From: Mesostigma viride
Lineage: Eukaryota > Streptophyta > Mesostigmatophyceae > Mesostigmatales > Mesostigmataceae
Assembly: GCA_009746045.1 (NCBI GenBank)
Contig: RPFO01000972.1
Location: forward strand, 175,001 to 239,000
Direction: 5' to 3'
DNA: 64,000 nucleotides
Part shown: positions 14,201 through 26,200 of the stretch, piece by piece
How positions within the stretch are numbered: position 1 is the first letter of the stretch
Layout: every line of letters starts with the position of its first letter
The notes under the pieces: model-generated
The model's input: only the letters and a program-made list of their open reading frames with translations
What the model was told of the DNA's origin: nothing
Databases searched by the model: none
Made by a program: the position numbers and the translations under genes

Positions 14201-17200
14201 CGGCGACCCTTCGGGGGCCAATTTCGGGCGACAGCTTGCGCGGCGGCGGCGGCAGCGGCGGGCTAACCGATGGCCTTCGCCACGGACTGCTCGTTCGTGT
14301 CCCTCGCAGCACAGGGTCGCCGCGCGGCAGAAAGGAAATGGGGGGGACCGTGTCGCCGTCGCTGCTGTCGCCGCGCAGCCCGGGCGCTAGCCCGAGGTGA
14401 GGGTCTTGGCTTCATGCTGTTTTTTTTTTTTGCTTTTTCTGATGAATGCGGTAGCCCGAGGCAAGGGTCTGCTTCACAAGCTTTTCACTCCTCTTTGCGG
14501 CGCTGTCTTTAGATTCATGTTGATGCCATTTGCTAGCGAGTGCGGTGGCTCGAGCTATGGGTCACATAAGCTTGATTGGGCTCTTGCTATTCTTTTTTAT
14601 TTTCGCCGAAAGCATATCCGATACCTCAGGGTGTCAGGTATCGAGCCTAAAGGTAGAGGGGCCCAGGAGTTTCGGTATCGATCCCAGATGTAGGTGGGTT
14701 ACCGATAGTGCTGGTATTGAGGGTAGAGGTAGGTGCCCAGGAGTGTTGGTATCGATCCCAGATGTAGGTGGGTTACGGTAAGTGCTGGTATTGAGGGTAG
14801 AGGTAGGTGCCCAGGAGTGTTGGTATCGATCCCAGATGTAGGTGGGTTACGGTAAGTGCTGGTATTGAGGGTAGAGGTAGGTGCCCAGGAGTGTCGGTAT
14901 CGATCCCAGATGTAGGTGGGTCACCGTTAGTGCTGCTATTGAGGGTAGAGGTAGGTGCCCAGGAGTTTGGGAATAGGTCCAAGGGACAGGCTTTGAGCCT
15001 GTTTGGTGTATTGATCGCTATTAAGTGTATTGAGCCTACTAGTAAAAGCCGGGGAGCATTTGCAGGTTCAGTCGGAAGGTAGGGACCCGGGGGGTTGGGG
15101 GATCAGGACCTGCTGGACTACAAATCTAATACTACTAGTTAGATGTAGTGGAAGTATGAGACATAGCCATGCGTTGTTAATTCTAATACTACTAGTTAGA
15201 TGCAGTGGTAGTATGAGACATAACCATACGTTGTTAAATCTAATACTACTAGTTAGATGTAGTGGTAGTATGAGACATCACCATGTGTTGCCCTCTCTCA
15301 TAATCCCAGGTGGACTGCGGAAGACCGCGATGACAAGCCAAGTCCTTCCCTGACATGCTTCCCCCCACTCTTTCCTATCCTTTTGCCCTGTGATAGGGCT
15401 GTGATAGGGCTTATGCCCTGTTTGCCCTGTGATAGCGCTTTTTGCCCTATAGTAGGCCCTATAATAGGCCCGCTAATAGGGCTTATTTAATAATGATGAT
15501 TGCCCTTTATTACCATCAATTCCCAATGGCGCCGTGGAGGGCCGCGCTGTCTATGTCATCAGCGCGCATTGCAGGACATACCCAATGTCTATAACGGACT
15601 GCCATCCTCGACTACTTTCATCCCAGGTGCACTGAGGAGGACCGCGAGCTGGTCATGTGCTCCTCTCGGATGCTCCCCGAAACTCTCTCCTCTTCTCTCA
15701 CATCCAATCATGCGTCATCATGGCCTCTCTCCTCGTCCCAGGTGCACTGTCAAATATTTCGATTGACCAACAAGGTCCATTGCAAATGGAGAGGAGGAAT
15801 ATCTTTCACCCTTATTCAACCCTTATTCAACCCTTATTCAACCCTTATTCAACCCTTATTCAACCCTTATTCAACCCTTATTCAACGTTTGTATTGAGCA
15901 TCATGCGTGGTCCGCCAAAAAGGCTAGGCAAGCCAACAAGGCGTAAAACATGGCCAGCAATGCCAGGCCAACAAGGCCTAAAACTAACCAACAAGGTTAA
16001 TACAGACCAACCAGGTCTAGGCTCCGCGAGGGCCTCCCCTCGCTTTCCCAAGATCTAGGTCATAACTCCGCCATACTTAGCCTCAGGCTTGGAGGCGACC
16101 AACAAGGTGCATCGAATGTGCTAGGCACTTTGCCTTTGACAAGGCAAAAACACTTGTGGCAACCGTCGATGTGAAAATCTACGGTGTAGGACTAATTTAG
16201 TTGACAACAAGCCAAAATCACACATATCATGCTTGCGACGGCGGTACCACTAGAAAGGTGGCGCGGCGCACACCTGAGTGAGTACAAGTCATCTGGACAT
16301 CCAGTCCTAAGCGTGAGTGGCGTTGGCATGTAGGCACTAGGGCTATATGCCTCCAAGGCGGCGCCCGATGCTTACATCGCGCGAAGCGCGGATCCCCACG
16401 CAGGTCACAGTGGCACTGTACGGACGTACATAGGCAGTATGACGAATCAGCCACTGCACCGATCAATAGCTACATCGGCCAGGGAAAAAAGTATTTTCAC
16501 ACCGATTTTTTTTAAAAAAAAACAGCTCCTAGAACCAATACATACGCCTAATTCACTCATAATTGCTCATGTGTACGAAGTATGGCACACCCGCTACCAG
16601 CAGCATGCTTTTGTATTAAAGCAAGGCAACAGAGGGTAGCAATTGTTCACGATGCCAACCCACAATCCGGCCTGTACAAAATCCTCAAAATATGGCAAGT
16701 AGTGCTAGAAATTCTGACATGCGCCGTGGAGGACCGCGAGCTAGCTGTACTGTTCTCTAACATGCTGTGCTATTCTCTAACATGCTAACCCCACAAAGCC
16801 TCACATCCTCTTGCTTCTCCCGGTAATATTTTACTCATTTCAGGTCCACAGCACGCAGGCTGTACCATTCTCTAACATGCTTGCCCTGCACTTTCATATT
16901 GTTTGGTTGTCCCCCCTATACCTTGTGTTCCAGGTTCACCATGGAAGACCGCGAGCTGGCGGCCATCCCTGGGGAGACCTTCCTGGCGCGCCTCATGCGC
17001 ATCAAGCAGCTGCAGGAGTCACAGATGCGGCGGCGGCGCAAGGGCGCGCCCACCACGGCCACGGGGGGCGGAGAGCAGTGGAGCTGGGGGCTGATCGGGG
17101 GGGGTGTCGACCGCGCACCGCCCGTAACCGGCATCTCTGTGAGTGGGCAAGCATTCGTAGGAATAATGGTAAGTGACAAAATGGTCGATGCCTGATGGTA

Positions 17201-20200
17201 AGATGGTAAATGATACATGATAAAATTCTAAATGATACGTGGTAGAATTAGATGGTATCATGATTTTATAAGATCGGGATGAATGGGAATGCTCTGCTCC
17301 CGTAGTGCGCGGTTGAGTAAATTGACCAGCGTCCAAGTGAGTGGGCAGGCCTGCTAGGAGCAATTAAGGGCGACTTAATCATAACAAATTTGGGAATGCA
17401 CTCGATGCAGGCATGGTCTGTTGATCGAGGGTATACTTGAGCGGTGTCACCGGCAGATGAGTGAGTGGGCTTGGCATCGTCGTAGAGATTATAGCATGTG
17501 CCCTCCTCTTCCCACCCCTTCCCACCCCTTCCCACCCCTTCCCACCCCTTCCCACCCCTTCCCACCCCTTCCCACCCCTTCCCACCCCTTCCCACCCCTT
17601 CCCACCCCTTCCCACCCCTTCCCACCCCTTCCCACCCCTTCCCACCCCTTCCCACCCCTTCCCACCCCTTCCCACCCTTCCCACCCCTTCCCACCCCTTC
17701 CCACCCCTTCCCACCCCTTCCCACCCCTTCCCACCCCTTCCCACCCCTTCCCACCCCTTCCCACCCCTTCCCACCCCTTCCCACCCCTTCCCACCCCTTC
17801 CCACCCCTTCCCACCCCTTCCCACCCCTTCCCACCCCTTCCCACCCCTTCCCACCCCTTCCCACCCCTTCCCACCCCTTCCCACCCCTTCCCACCCCTTC
17901 CCACCCCTTCCCACCCCTTCCCACCCCTTCCCACCCCTTCCCACCCCTTCCCACCCCTTCCCACCCCTTCCCACCCCTTCCCACCCCTTCCCACCCCTTC
18001 CCACCCCTTCCCACCCCTTCCCACCCCTTCCCACCCTTCCCACCCCTTCCCACCCCTTCCCACCCCTTCCCACCCCTTCCCACCCCTTCCCACCCTTCCC
18101 ACCCCTTCCCACCCCTTCCCACCCCTTCCCACCCCTTCCCACCCCTTCCCACCCCTTCCCACCCCTTCCCACCCCTTCCCACCCCTTCCCACCCCTTCCC
18201 ACCCCTTCCCACCCCTTCCCACCCCTTCCCACCCCTTCCCACCCTTCCCACCCCTTCCCACCCCTTCCCACCCCTTCCCACCCCTTCCCACCCCTTCCCA
18301 CCCCCACCCTAAACGATTACTCCCTCCTCGTCCCCCAACCCCCAAACCCTCCACCCTCCTGGCCCCCCCACCCCTCCCCCCCCAGGTCCCCCTCACCGTC
18401 GCCGTCGACGTCAACGGCACGTGCGAGATCACGGTGTCCCGGCTTGGTCCCTGGCAGCTCCCCGCCGGCTTCCGCGTGCACCTGCTCCTCCTCGGGCGGG
18501 CTGACTTGGCCCTCGTGCGCGGGCCGGACTCGTTTGACCTGCGCGACCCGGCGTCCACGAAACAGATCGTGGCAGGTCTGTCCGGTCTTGATGAGGCCAC
18601 GTTTGTAATCCTGGTCGCTGTGGGGGAGGGTCATCGAGACGCCGCCTCGGTCCAGCGCGTGCAGACGCTCCTGCACTCGTGCGGGGCCAAGTTCTGGCAG
18701 CAGCTGGGCGCGGCGGGGCGGCGGGCAGCGCTCCAAGGGGAGCCAGAGGCTACCGGTAATGCTGGCGTCGATGCTGATGCGGACACGGGTGCAGACGCTG
18801 GTGGGGCCGTGTCTGCGGGGGTGGCCAAGGATGGGAAAGATGGACATGTTCTACCGGGTGGCAGCATTAACGCCCCCAGTGGCAGCAGCGGAGGAGGTAC
18901 TGTAGGTATGTCAGGGATGGAAGCCTTGAGCTCCCCGGGCGGTGATGCCGCCGCGGCGACCGATGGCGCCCCCAGGGACGCGCCAGGGACCGCCATTCAG
19001 GGCAACGGGCAAGGCACCGCCGGTGCGCCAGGTGGCGGTGAGCGAGGGGGGCAACCGTCGCAGGGTCTTTTGGGCGGTGCCACTGGCGCGGAAGGGACTG
19101 CTGGGGGACCAGGGGCACACCCGGGTCGAGGCCTCAGCAGTCAGGCGGACGTCAGTAGCAAGGAACCTGGAGGAAGTGCCCCGTCAGGCATGCCGGCCTC
19201 TGGAGGGGAGGATATGGGTCAGGTGGGGGCCGGCGAGGGTCAGACAACTGACAAGGTTCAACCAGATGACAAGGGTCTAACGCAAGGGCATGACCAGGAG
19301 GGCCAACCACAAGGCCTTAATCGTCAGGAATCTTTATCGGGGGGCATCATCCCTGTCCATGGAGACAAGTCGCTTACCAACATGCTCCCGCCCGCCCACT
19401 TCTCGCCTTCTTCTGGCGACGGTCACGTCTCGCCCTCGTCTGCCAGCGGGGTGCCGTCCCCTGCTGGCGCGGCGGCTGCGGTGGCGCCAGCTGGCGTGCC
19501 GGGCGGGGGCGAGGGTGCCTCTGCCGCAACGACAAGTGGAGCTGGGGAGGGGGAAGTCACAAGGAGTGATGGAGAGGGGAGGAAACCGAGCAGTGCTGGG
19601 GGGGGTAATGGGGCGGAGGGGTCAAACCCAGGGGGTGCTAATGCTAGCGCGCCCAGTGATTCTGTCCGCGCAGTCACTGCCGTATCGCCAGAGACAGGTA
19701 CCAGTGGGTGTCATCCAGGCACTGTGGGCGCCCACAAGGAAGGGGAAGGCGCCCTGAACGTTAAACAGGGAGGGGTGCCCTTGGCTGCCGATGCGGCTAT
19801 CAAGGCAGAGGGCATGGGAGCAAATGATGCTGGGCCTGCGGCCACGGAAAAGGTGGAGGGGGCAAAGGACGCAGGGTCGGACGGGGAGCAAGACCGAGCC
19901 AGGGAGCAGGCTGGTGGGCAAACTGGCACCAGCCAGCCAGAGGCGGGCAAGGGGGCGGAGGGCGGTAAACAGGAATCCGGGGGGGCAGTAGAGCCGCAGA
20001 AAGCGCCTGCAGAGCCGAGTGTTGGGAAACCACAAGATGGCGGGAAGGAATGGGATAGGAGCAAAGCTGGGCAACCACAACCACAAGGGGTGGATGGCAG
20101 CAAGGCGGGGGTGGTGGATGGCGTGCCCCAGACGCTGGCGTATTCCTTCATCGGCTTCACGGGCGCCCCCTTTGCACCCGAGAGCAGCGTGGTCGGGTCC

Positions 20201-23200
20201 GGCGTGCAGGGCTGGTTCGTGTGGGACCCGTCGACTCGGATGTACGACGTGCTCACGCAGCCCCATGCATCTGCGCTCGCAGGTACGTATCTTCATCACA
20301 CTAGTATCTTATGGCTCACATGTCTTTACAGGTATTAAAGATAGGAGCGGCTGCGCTCGCAGAGATGTGGCAGCGCTTGTCCGACGACACCCCTCGTGGT
20401 TGCGGTTTCAGGGTTTAGGGTTCAGGGTTTTTAGGGTTTAGGTTTTACGATTTTATGGTTTATGGTTTAGGGACGACTATGCTTTTCGCGCTTGTCCGAT
20501 GACTATGCTGTTCATGGGGGTTTCGTTGGGTTTGTATAGCAGTCGCGTGCTTTAAAATTGATCTACAGAACTTTCATCAACTGACTTAAACGTTGCAAAG
20601 CACAGCCAGCTGTCTCTTTCCATTCCCGTCTAGCCCCTAGGACATGCTCATGTATGTTCATGTGTATTAAAAATAGGTGCGGCCACGCTCGCAGGTGGGG
20701 TGGGTAGGTGTTGGGTTTTGCGTAGCGGCTGCTTCGTTTCATGTTTGTGGGGTGTGCCTAGCCTGGTCGGCTGCTTCTTTTCATGTTTGTGGGGTGTGCA
20801 TAGCCTGGTCGGCTGCTTCTTTTCATGTTTGTGGGGTGTGCCTAGCATTGTCGGCTGCTTCCCTTTGTTCCCTATGAATAGTAGAACTGGGAGAAATTTG
20901 CTTGAACTAGATTTGTTAGATGAACTCAGGGATCCCTTTGTTCCTGTAAAAATAGCAAAGTAGAGATTTACTTGAGCTAGATTAACTGTTTTCCCAGCTT
21001 ATTAGATTGGCTGGTTCCCTTAGTTCCCTTAGAAGTACTAGAACTAATGGAAATCTACTCGAACTAATACTAGATTCATTAGATTAACTGCTTTCCTTTG
21101 TTCCCTTCTAACTCCTATGATGTGCTCATCCAGCCTCAGCACGCCACGCTCACAGGTGGGTCGTTGCTCTGGTAGGGTGCCCATGCAGGTTTTGGCCAGA
21201 GGCACGCGCAGGTGGAGTGCTGTGCTGCACGTGTGTAGCATTGCTACTATGCCACTAGTGCTGGTTTGAGACCAGACCGGGACATGACAGGCCCGTGACT
21301 GACGCAGGATCCTGATTCCATCAGCGATGCTATTTCAACATGTTTTTATCATAGTTAACCCTGCTAAGGGTTGCTGCACGTTCTGTCTGTCGCACTTGTC
21401 TTTTCCTGTAAGATACTAGAGCACTCCCATGCTAATTTTCTGCCCTCTACCCTCCCCCCCCTCCCCCCTCCCTCTTTCTCCCTCTCCCCACACCTATGCA
21501 CCCGGGCACCACCCTCCCCGTCTTTCGGACCATGCCCATGCGGTCAAACGCCCCTGGAACACCCGCCAGGTGTCCGTGCGCTTGTGGAGGGCGCGGAGCT
21601 GGTCGCCCCCGGCATGAACAGCGCCCAGCTGGCGCTCTGCCTACAGTGCCAGCTAGCGCAGTGCATGCGTCCGTTGGAGCGCGTCTTCCAGCGTTACTGC
21701 CTCATGCTGGACTCGACAGGGCAAGGTGGGCCTTCCAATCCATGAGAGCAAATAGAGAACATGATTTTTTAGTCTCCATACGACCTGCAGGGTCTTCCAG
21801 GGCGACTGCCTCATGCTGGCAAGAAAAGTTTTTGTTGCTCATGGTCTTGTTGGTCATGTTGGGGCTCCATGTCAAGGCTCATGGGTAAATTATCGTGGGG
21901 CTCCATGTTTCTTGTTTCTTCTCTTAGCTCCTCTCATGCCCACTTTATCTTATTCCTCTTATTGTGTAGTAGTATAATATTTCTGCAGCGCTCATTTGGT
22001 TTGGAACAGGGCGGAGTTCAGTCTTCTTCACTTCCACCTCTCGGCTCTCCCCCGCCCTTCACCGCCCCTTACTTCCCATCGCCCCATTGCATTCACACGC
22101 CATCCACTCAACTCACTTTCCCTTCAACCCCCTTTTCTCTTATTCAACCCCAAGGGACCCACCCTACCCCACCCCCTCCGCATCCCCATTATATTGCCCC
22201 CCCCCCCCTATGATCCACCCCTGGTCATCCCTGGACCTATGATCCATCCCCCCTGGTCATCAACCCGTTGCGATATACCACGCACGCGCCCCTCTTCTGC
22301 CCGCGCCCCCACCGCCACCACCATACAAACACCCCTTCACCGCCTGCAGTCACAAGCCACCCCTTCCACTGCGACCTGCGCCAGTTTGAGATGCTCTGCA
22401 AGGGCAGCCGCCTCAAGCTCAAATCCTCCGAGATGGCCCAGCTCTACAGCGACCCACGCCCAACGCCCAATGCCACCACGGGGGGTGACGGCAGCAGTAA
22501 CAACTCAAGCCCTGCCTCCTTTGAGCTCAGCTCCTCTCCCCGCAAGGGGGGTGTTGGGGCCAAGAACTCGTCCAATTTGTCCAACTTGTCGAATCTGTCC
22601 GCCAGCTCCGGCGAGGGTGCCTTGATGCCAGGGTACCAGGCGCCCCCTGAGATGGACTTCATCGGCTTCCTGGAGTCGTTGGCGCGGCTCGCGGTCTTCC
22701 GGTGGGCGCTTGTGGACGGATCATGCTCAGGATCTGGTCACTATCCGCGTATTGTGTACTGTGCTACAATACGCCCCCGTATTGTGTACTGTGCATGTAC
22801 TACAATGCTGCATGCGCTACTAGTACCTACCTTTTAGCCTTAACTACGATACCGCATGCTCTACTAGTACCTACCGTGAGCCTTAACTACGATGCTCCAT
22901 GCTCTACTAGTACCTACCTTTTAGCCTTAACTACGATACCGCATGCTCTACTAGTACCGACCGTGAACCTTAACTACAACGCTCCATGTTACACTAGCAC
23001 CGACCGTGAACCACTGCTACCGATGCCAGACCGACAGTCTACCGGTGGGTGCTTGTTTAGTATGGGTGCTTTGTAACCAAGCGTGCTTGTTAGCATGCAT
23101 CCCCTTGTTGTCTCTTGCACGCCTTTTCGCCTACTGTTGCACCATACTAGGGTATCGCACCGGTGCATTCGCATCCTATACCAGTACTATGTGCCATAAT

Positions 23201-26200
23201 TAGTCCACAGGCTCGCGATATACCGGCGCATGCTTATGGGCTCTCTGTGAGCTTCACCAAGAGTGCTTGGTAAATATATTGATTGAGAGTGCATGATAAA
23301 TAAATTAGTTAAGAGTGCTTGGTAGATAAACTAATTGAGAGTGCTTGGTAAATAAAAACCACACCATCTGTCTGTCAACCTTTCCCCGTGCCACGTTACC
23401 CTGTCCGCCAGCAAGCTCGGCCTCATGCAAAGTTTCTACCATACTCCTTTTAAAATTTGCCTAACTGTTGAACTATCACTTCCTTGATAGCTATTTTTCT
23501 TTTGCCTTTGATGGCTTTCCCTTGGCTATCTCTTTACCATTCCTTGCCGTCTCTCCTTTTCCCGTGCTATCTCCCCGTGCAGCTTCGCCATGTCCGCAGG
23601 CAAGCTCGGCACGGTCTCTGTCCTCCAACAAGGGAGCAGCGCCACCGCCGGTGCCGCCTCCACAGCCGCCACGTCAGCAGCCAACGAGACCAGCTTGACG
23701 GCCTCGCTGACCAGCGGGGGGGGTTCTGGTGCCGGCAGCAGTGGCGGAGGCGCAGCCACCAGCACAGCCACCACGATCCCGGAACACCTGGCGGAGGTGC
23801 TGCACAAGCACGTGCTGCGATATGCCGCTGCCATGAGGCACCCGCGCAACTTCTTCCGGGAGTTGGGCGATGACAACGTCCAGGTATTAAGTAACACAGT
23901 TGCCCGCTTTAACTACGCTGCAATGTTCGCTACTACTATCTATGCTTTGGTTTGTGTTTCTTCCGGGAGTTGGGCGATGCCAACGTGAAGGTATTAAGTA
24001 ACACAGTTGCCCGCTTTAACTACGCTGCAATGTTCGCTACTACTATCTACGCTTTGGTTTATGTTTCTTCCGGGAGTTGGGCGATGACAACGTCCAGGTA
24101 TTAAGTAACACAGTTGCCCGCTTTAACTACGCTGCAATGTTCGCTACTACTATCTATGCTTTGGTTTATGTTTCTTCCGGGAGTTGGGCGATGCCAACGT
24201 GAAGGTACCCCATCTCCCTCTCCTAGCCTTACACCCCACGTCCAACTATCGATGTATTACTTGATTGCCTCACTCCTTGATTTTCCAGTTGAATCTGATA
24301 AAATGCTTTGTTATATACTAGGTGACATGAGTTGGGATAACCAAGTTAAAGTATTATGTACACTGGTATCTCAATACTACTTGTCGACGCTGGTACTTAA
24401 CTACTATCAACTGACAAAAGCAATTGTCATCTTTGCCTTTGACCCTTAGCGCCGGCACTTACCAGCTTGCTCCCATTTTCCTTGCCTTTGACTCGATATC
24501 CCATCACCATCGCCACCCTTTTGCCTCACACCTGTACCACCCCGTTTGCGCGCCTTCGTTCCCACCTATCTTCCCTACCCCTTCTAGTAAATACCCGTTT
24601 GCCCCCCCCCCCCCCCCTTGTGGTCCTCACCTTTTTGCCCCCCCCACCCCCCTCTTTTGGCCCTCACCTCTTTTGGACCCCGCCCCTTTTGGCCCTTACA
24701 TATTTTAGCCCCTCACCCATTTTGGCCCTCACCTCTCCCCCCCCCCCCCCTAGTGGCCCTCACCTCTTTTGGCCTCATCACCCCCTTTGGCCTTCCACCC
24801 CTTTTTGGACCCACCCGCCCACCTTTACCCCCCCCCCGGCCAGGCCATGCTGCGCATCCCCTACGCCTCGTTCCTGCGCAAGTTCTTCATGTACGCGCGT
24901 ACGCTCGGCGCAAACCCCGGGCGTGCAGACAGTGATGACGAGGGCAGTCGGTCAGGCACCCCGCGTGCTGACGCCCGCAACAAGCCCCACCCCGGGAAGT
25001 ACAACAGCTCCAACAACGACAACAACAATGACTCCCCAAAGGAGCCGAATCGCCCCGAGCTCTCGATATCTCGTCGGGGGCAGCGCGCGAGAAGCCTCGA
25101 CGGGACTGCGTCGAAAGACAAGGAGTTGGACGCGGCGGTGGAGGCAGCGATGGCGAGCAAGAAGGCCCGGTCGAGCGGGCGGGGCGTCACCTACTCAGCG
25201 TGGCTGCGGCTGTGTGACGTGTGCGAGATCACGTCAATGGACACGTCGCGCCACGCGCATGACGGGTGGGCGGGTCACGTGATGGCGCCCGACACGGCGG
25301 CGCAGGTGTGTGGATGGGATGTTATTTTATGGATATATATAAAGCAGTATGGGGATGGACATTAGGTGTGTAATGGTGTGTACAATGACAGTCACGTTGC
25401 GAGCTGGTGGACGGGGGTCGATGAAGTTATGCTGCTGTACGCGAGTGTTTGTGTAGTGAAGTGAGTACGTGTACATGGCTGGAATCGAACATGTGACTTG
25501 GAATGGAGGGTCGCGGTGGTCTTGATGATGCAGCCGAGTCGCCCGTGACAAGAGATTTTGTTTGCCATTATTATAGAAGTCTGTTAAACAAAGGGGGGGG
25601 GGGGGGGGGGGGGGCGCCCGCTATAGCTTGATTCCACCATTAACTCGTCGTCTGTCCCAACTCAGTCCTCACAGGAGGACTGAGTTGACAACTTTCAACC
25701 GCGTGTAGCGACTAGGTGGGGGGTCCATCCCAAATGTTTTGATGTGGATCAGGGGTGTACTAGATGTCATTTTGTTGGCAAAAATACTGCATATGTGAAA
25801 ACTTGACCCGAACACCTGAAAATTACACGGACGTTGGGCACCCCTCGCGAATTTGCATTTTTCGGGATAAGAACGAGTGGGAAAAATTCAATCAAATCCT
25901 GGTGCATGAAGAAAAAATATAGGCATGTAAACAATATAGTTCTTGAAACGTGGCAAAAAACTGGGCTCGATTTGGCCACTGCAACTGCCTGAAACAATTA
26001 AAAAACTCTCAGTCCTCAGGAGAGGAATGGGGCTTTTGCTAACTTTGCTAGCATGTAAGTGCGGTCATACTACACACCACCGTGGCCACCAACCATCCCA
26101 ATCAACTCATTTCCCTTCAAGCATTACAGGACAACACACTTGCATCATCATACTTCAGGTATATCATACCTTATCATGTAGTGAGAGCCTATGCATGCAT

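Noticed and set aside
17421-18608. Very long Pro/Ser/His and Gly/Lys/Trp/Glu reading frames on both strands
   Set aside because: They are forced by the 10-bp CCCACCCCTT array. The splice structure around it (donor after 17138, acceptor at 18385) places it in an intron.
19622-20299. Long minus-strand frames opposite exon 12
   Set aside because: Shadow frames caused by the GC-rich, stop-poor composition of exon 12. The plus strand has consistent phase and a recognisable domain.
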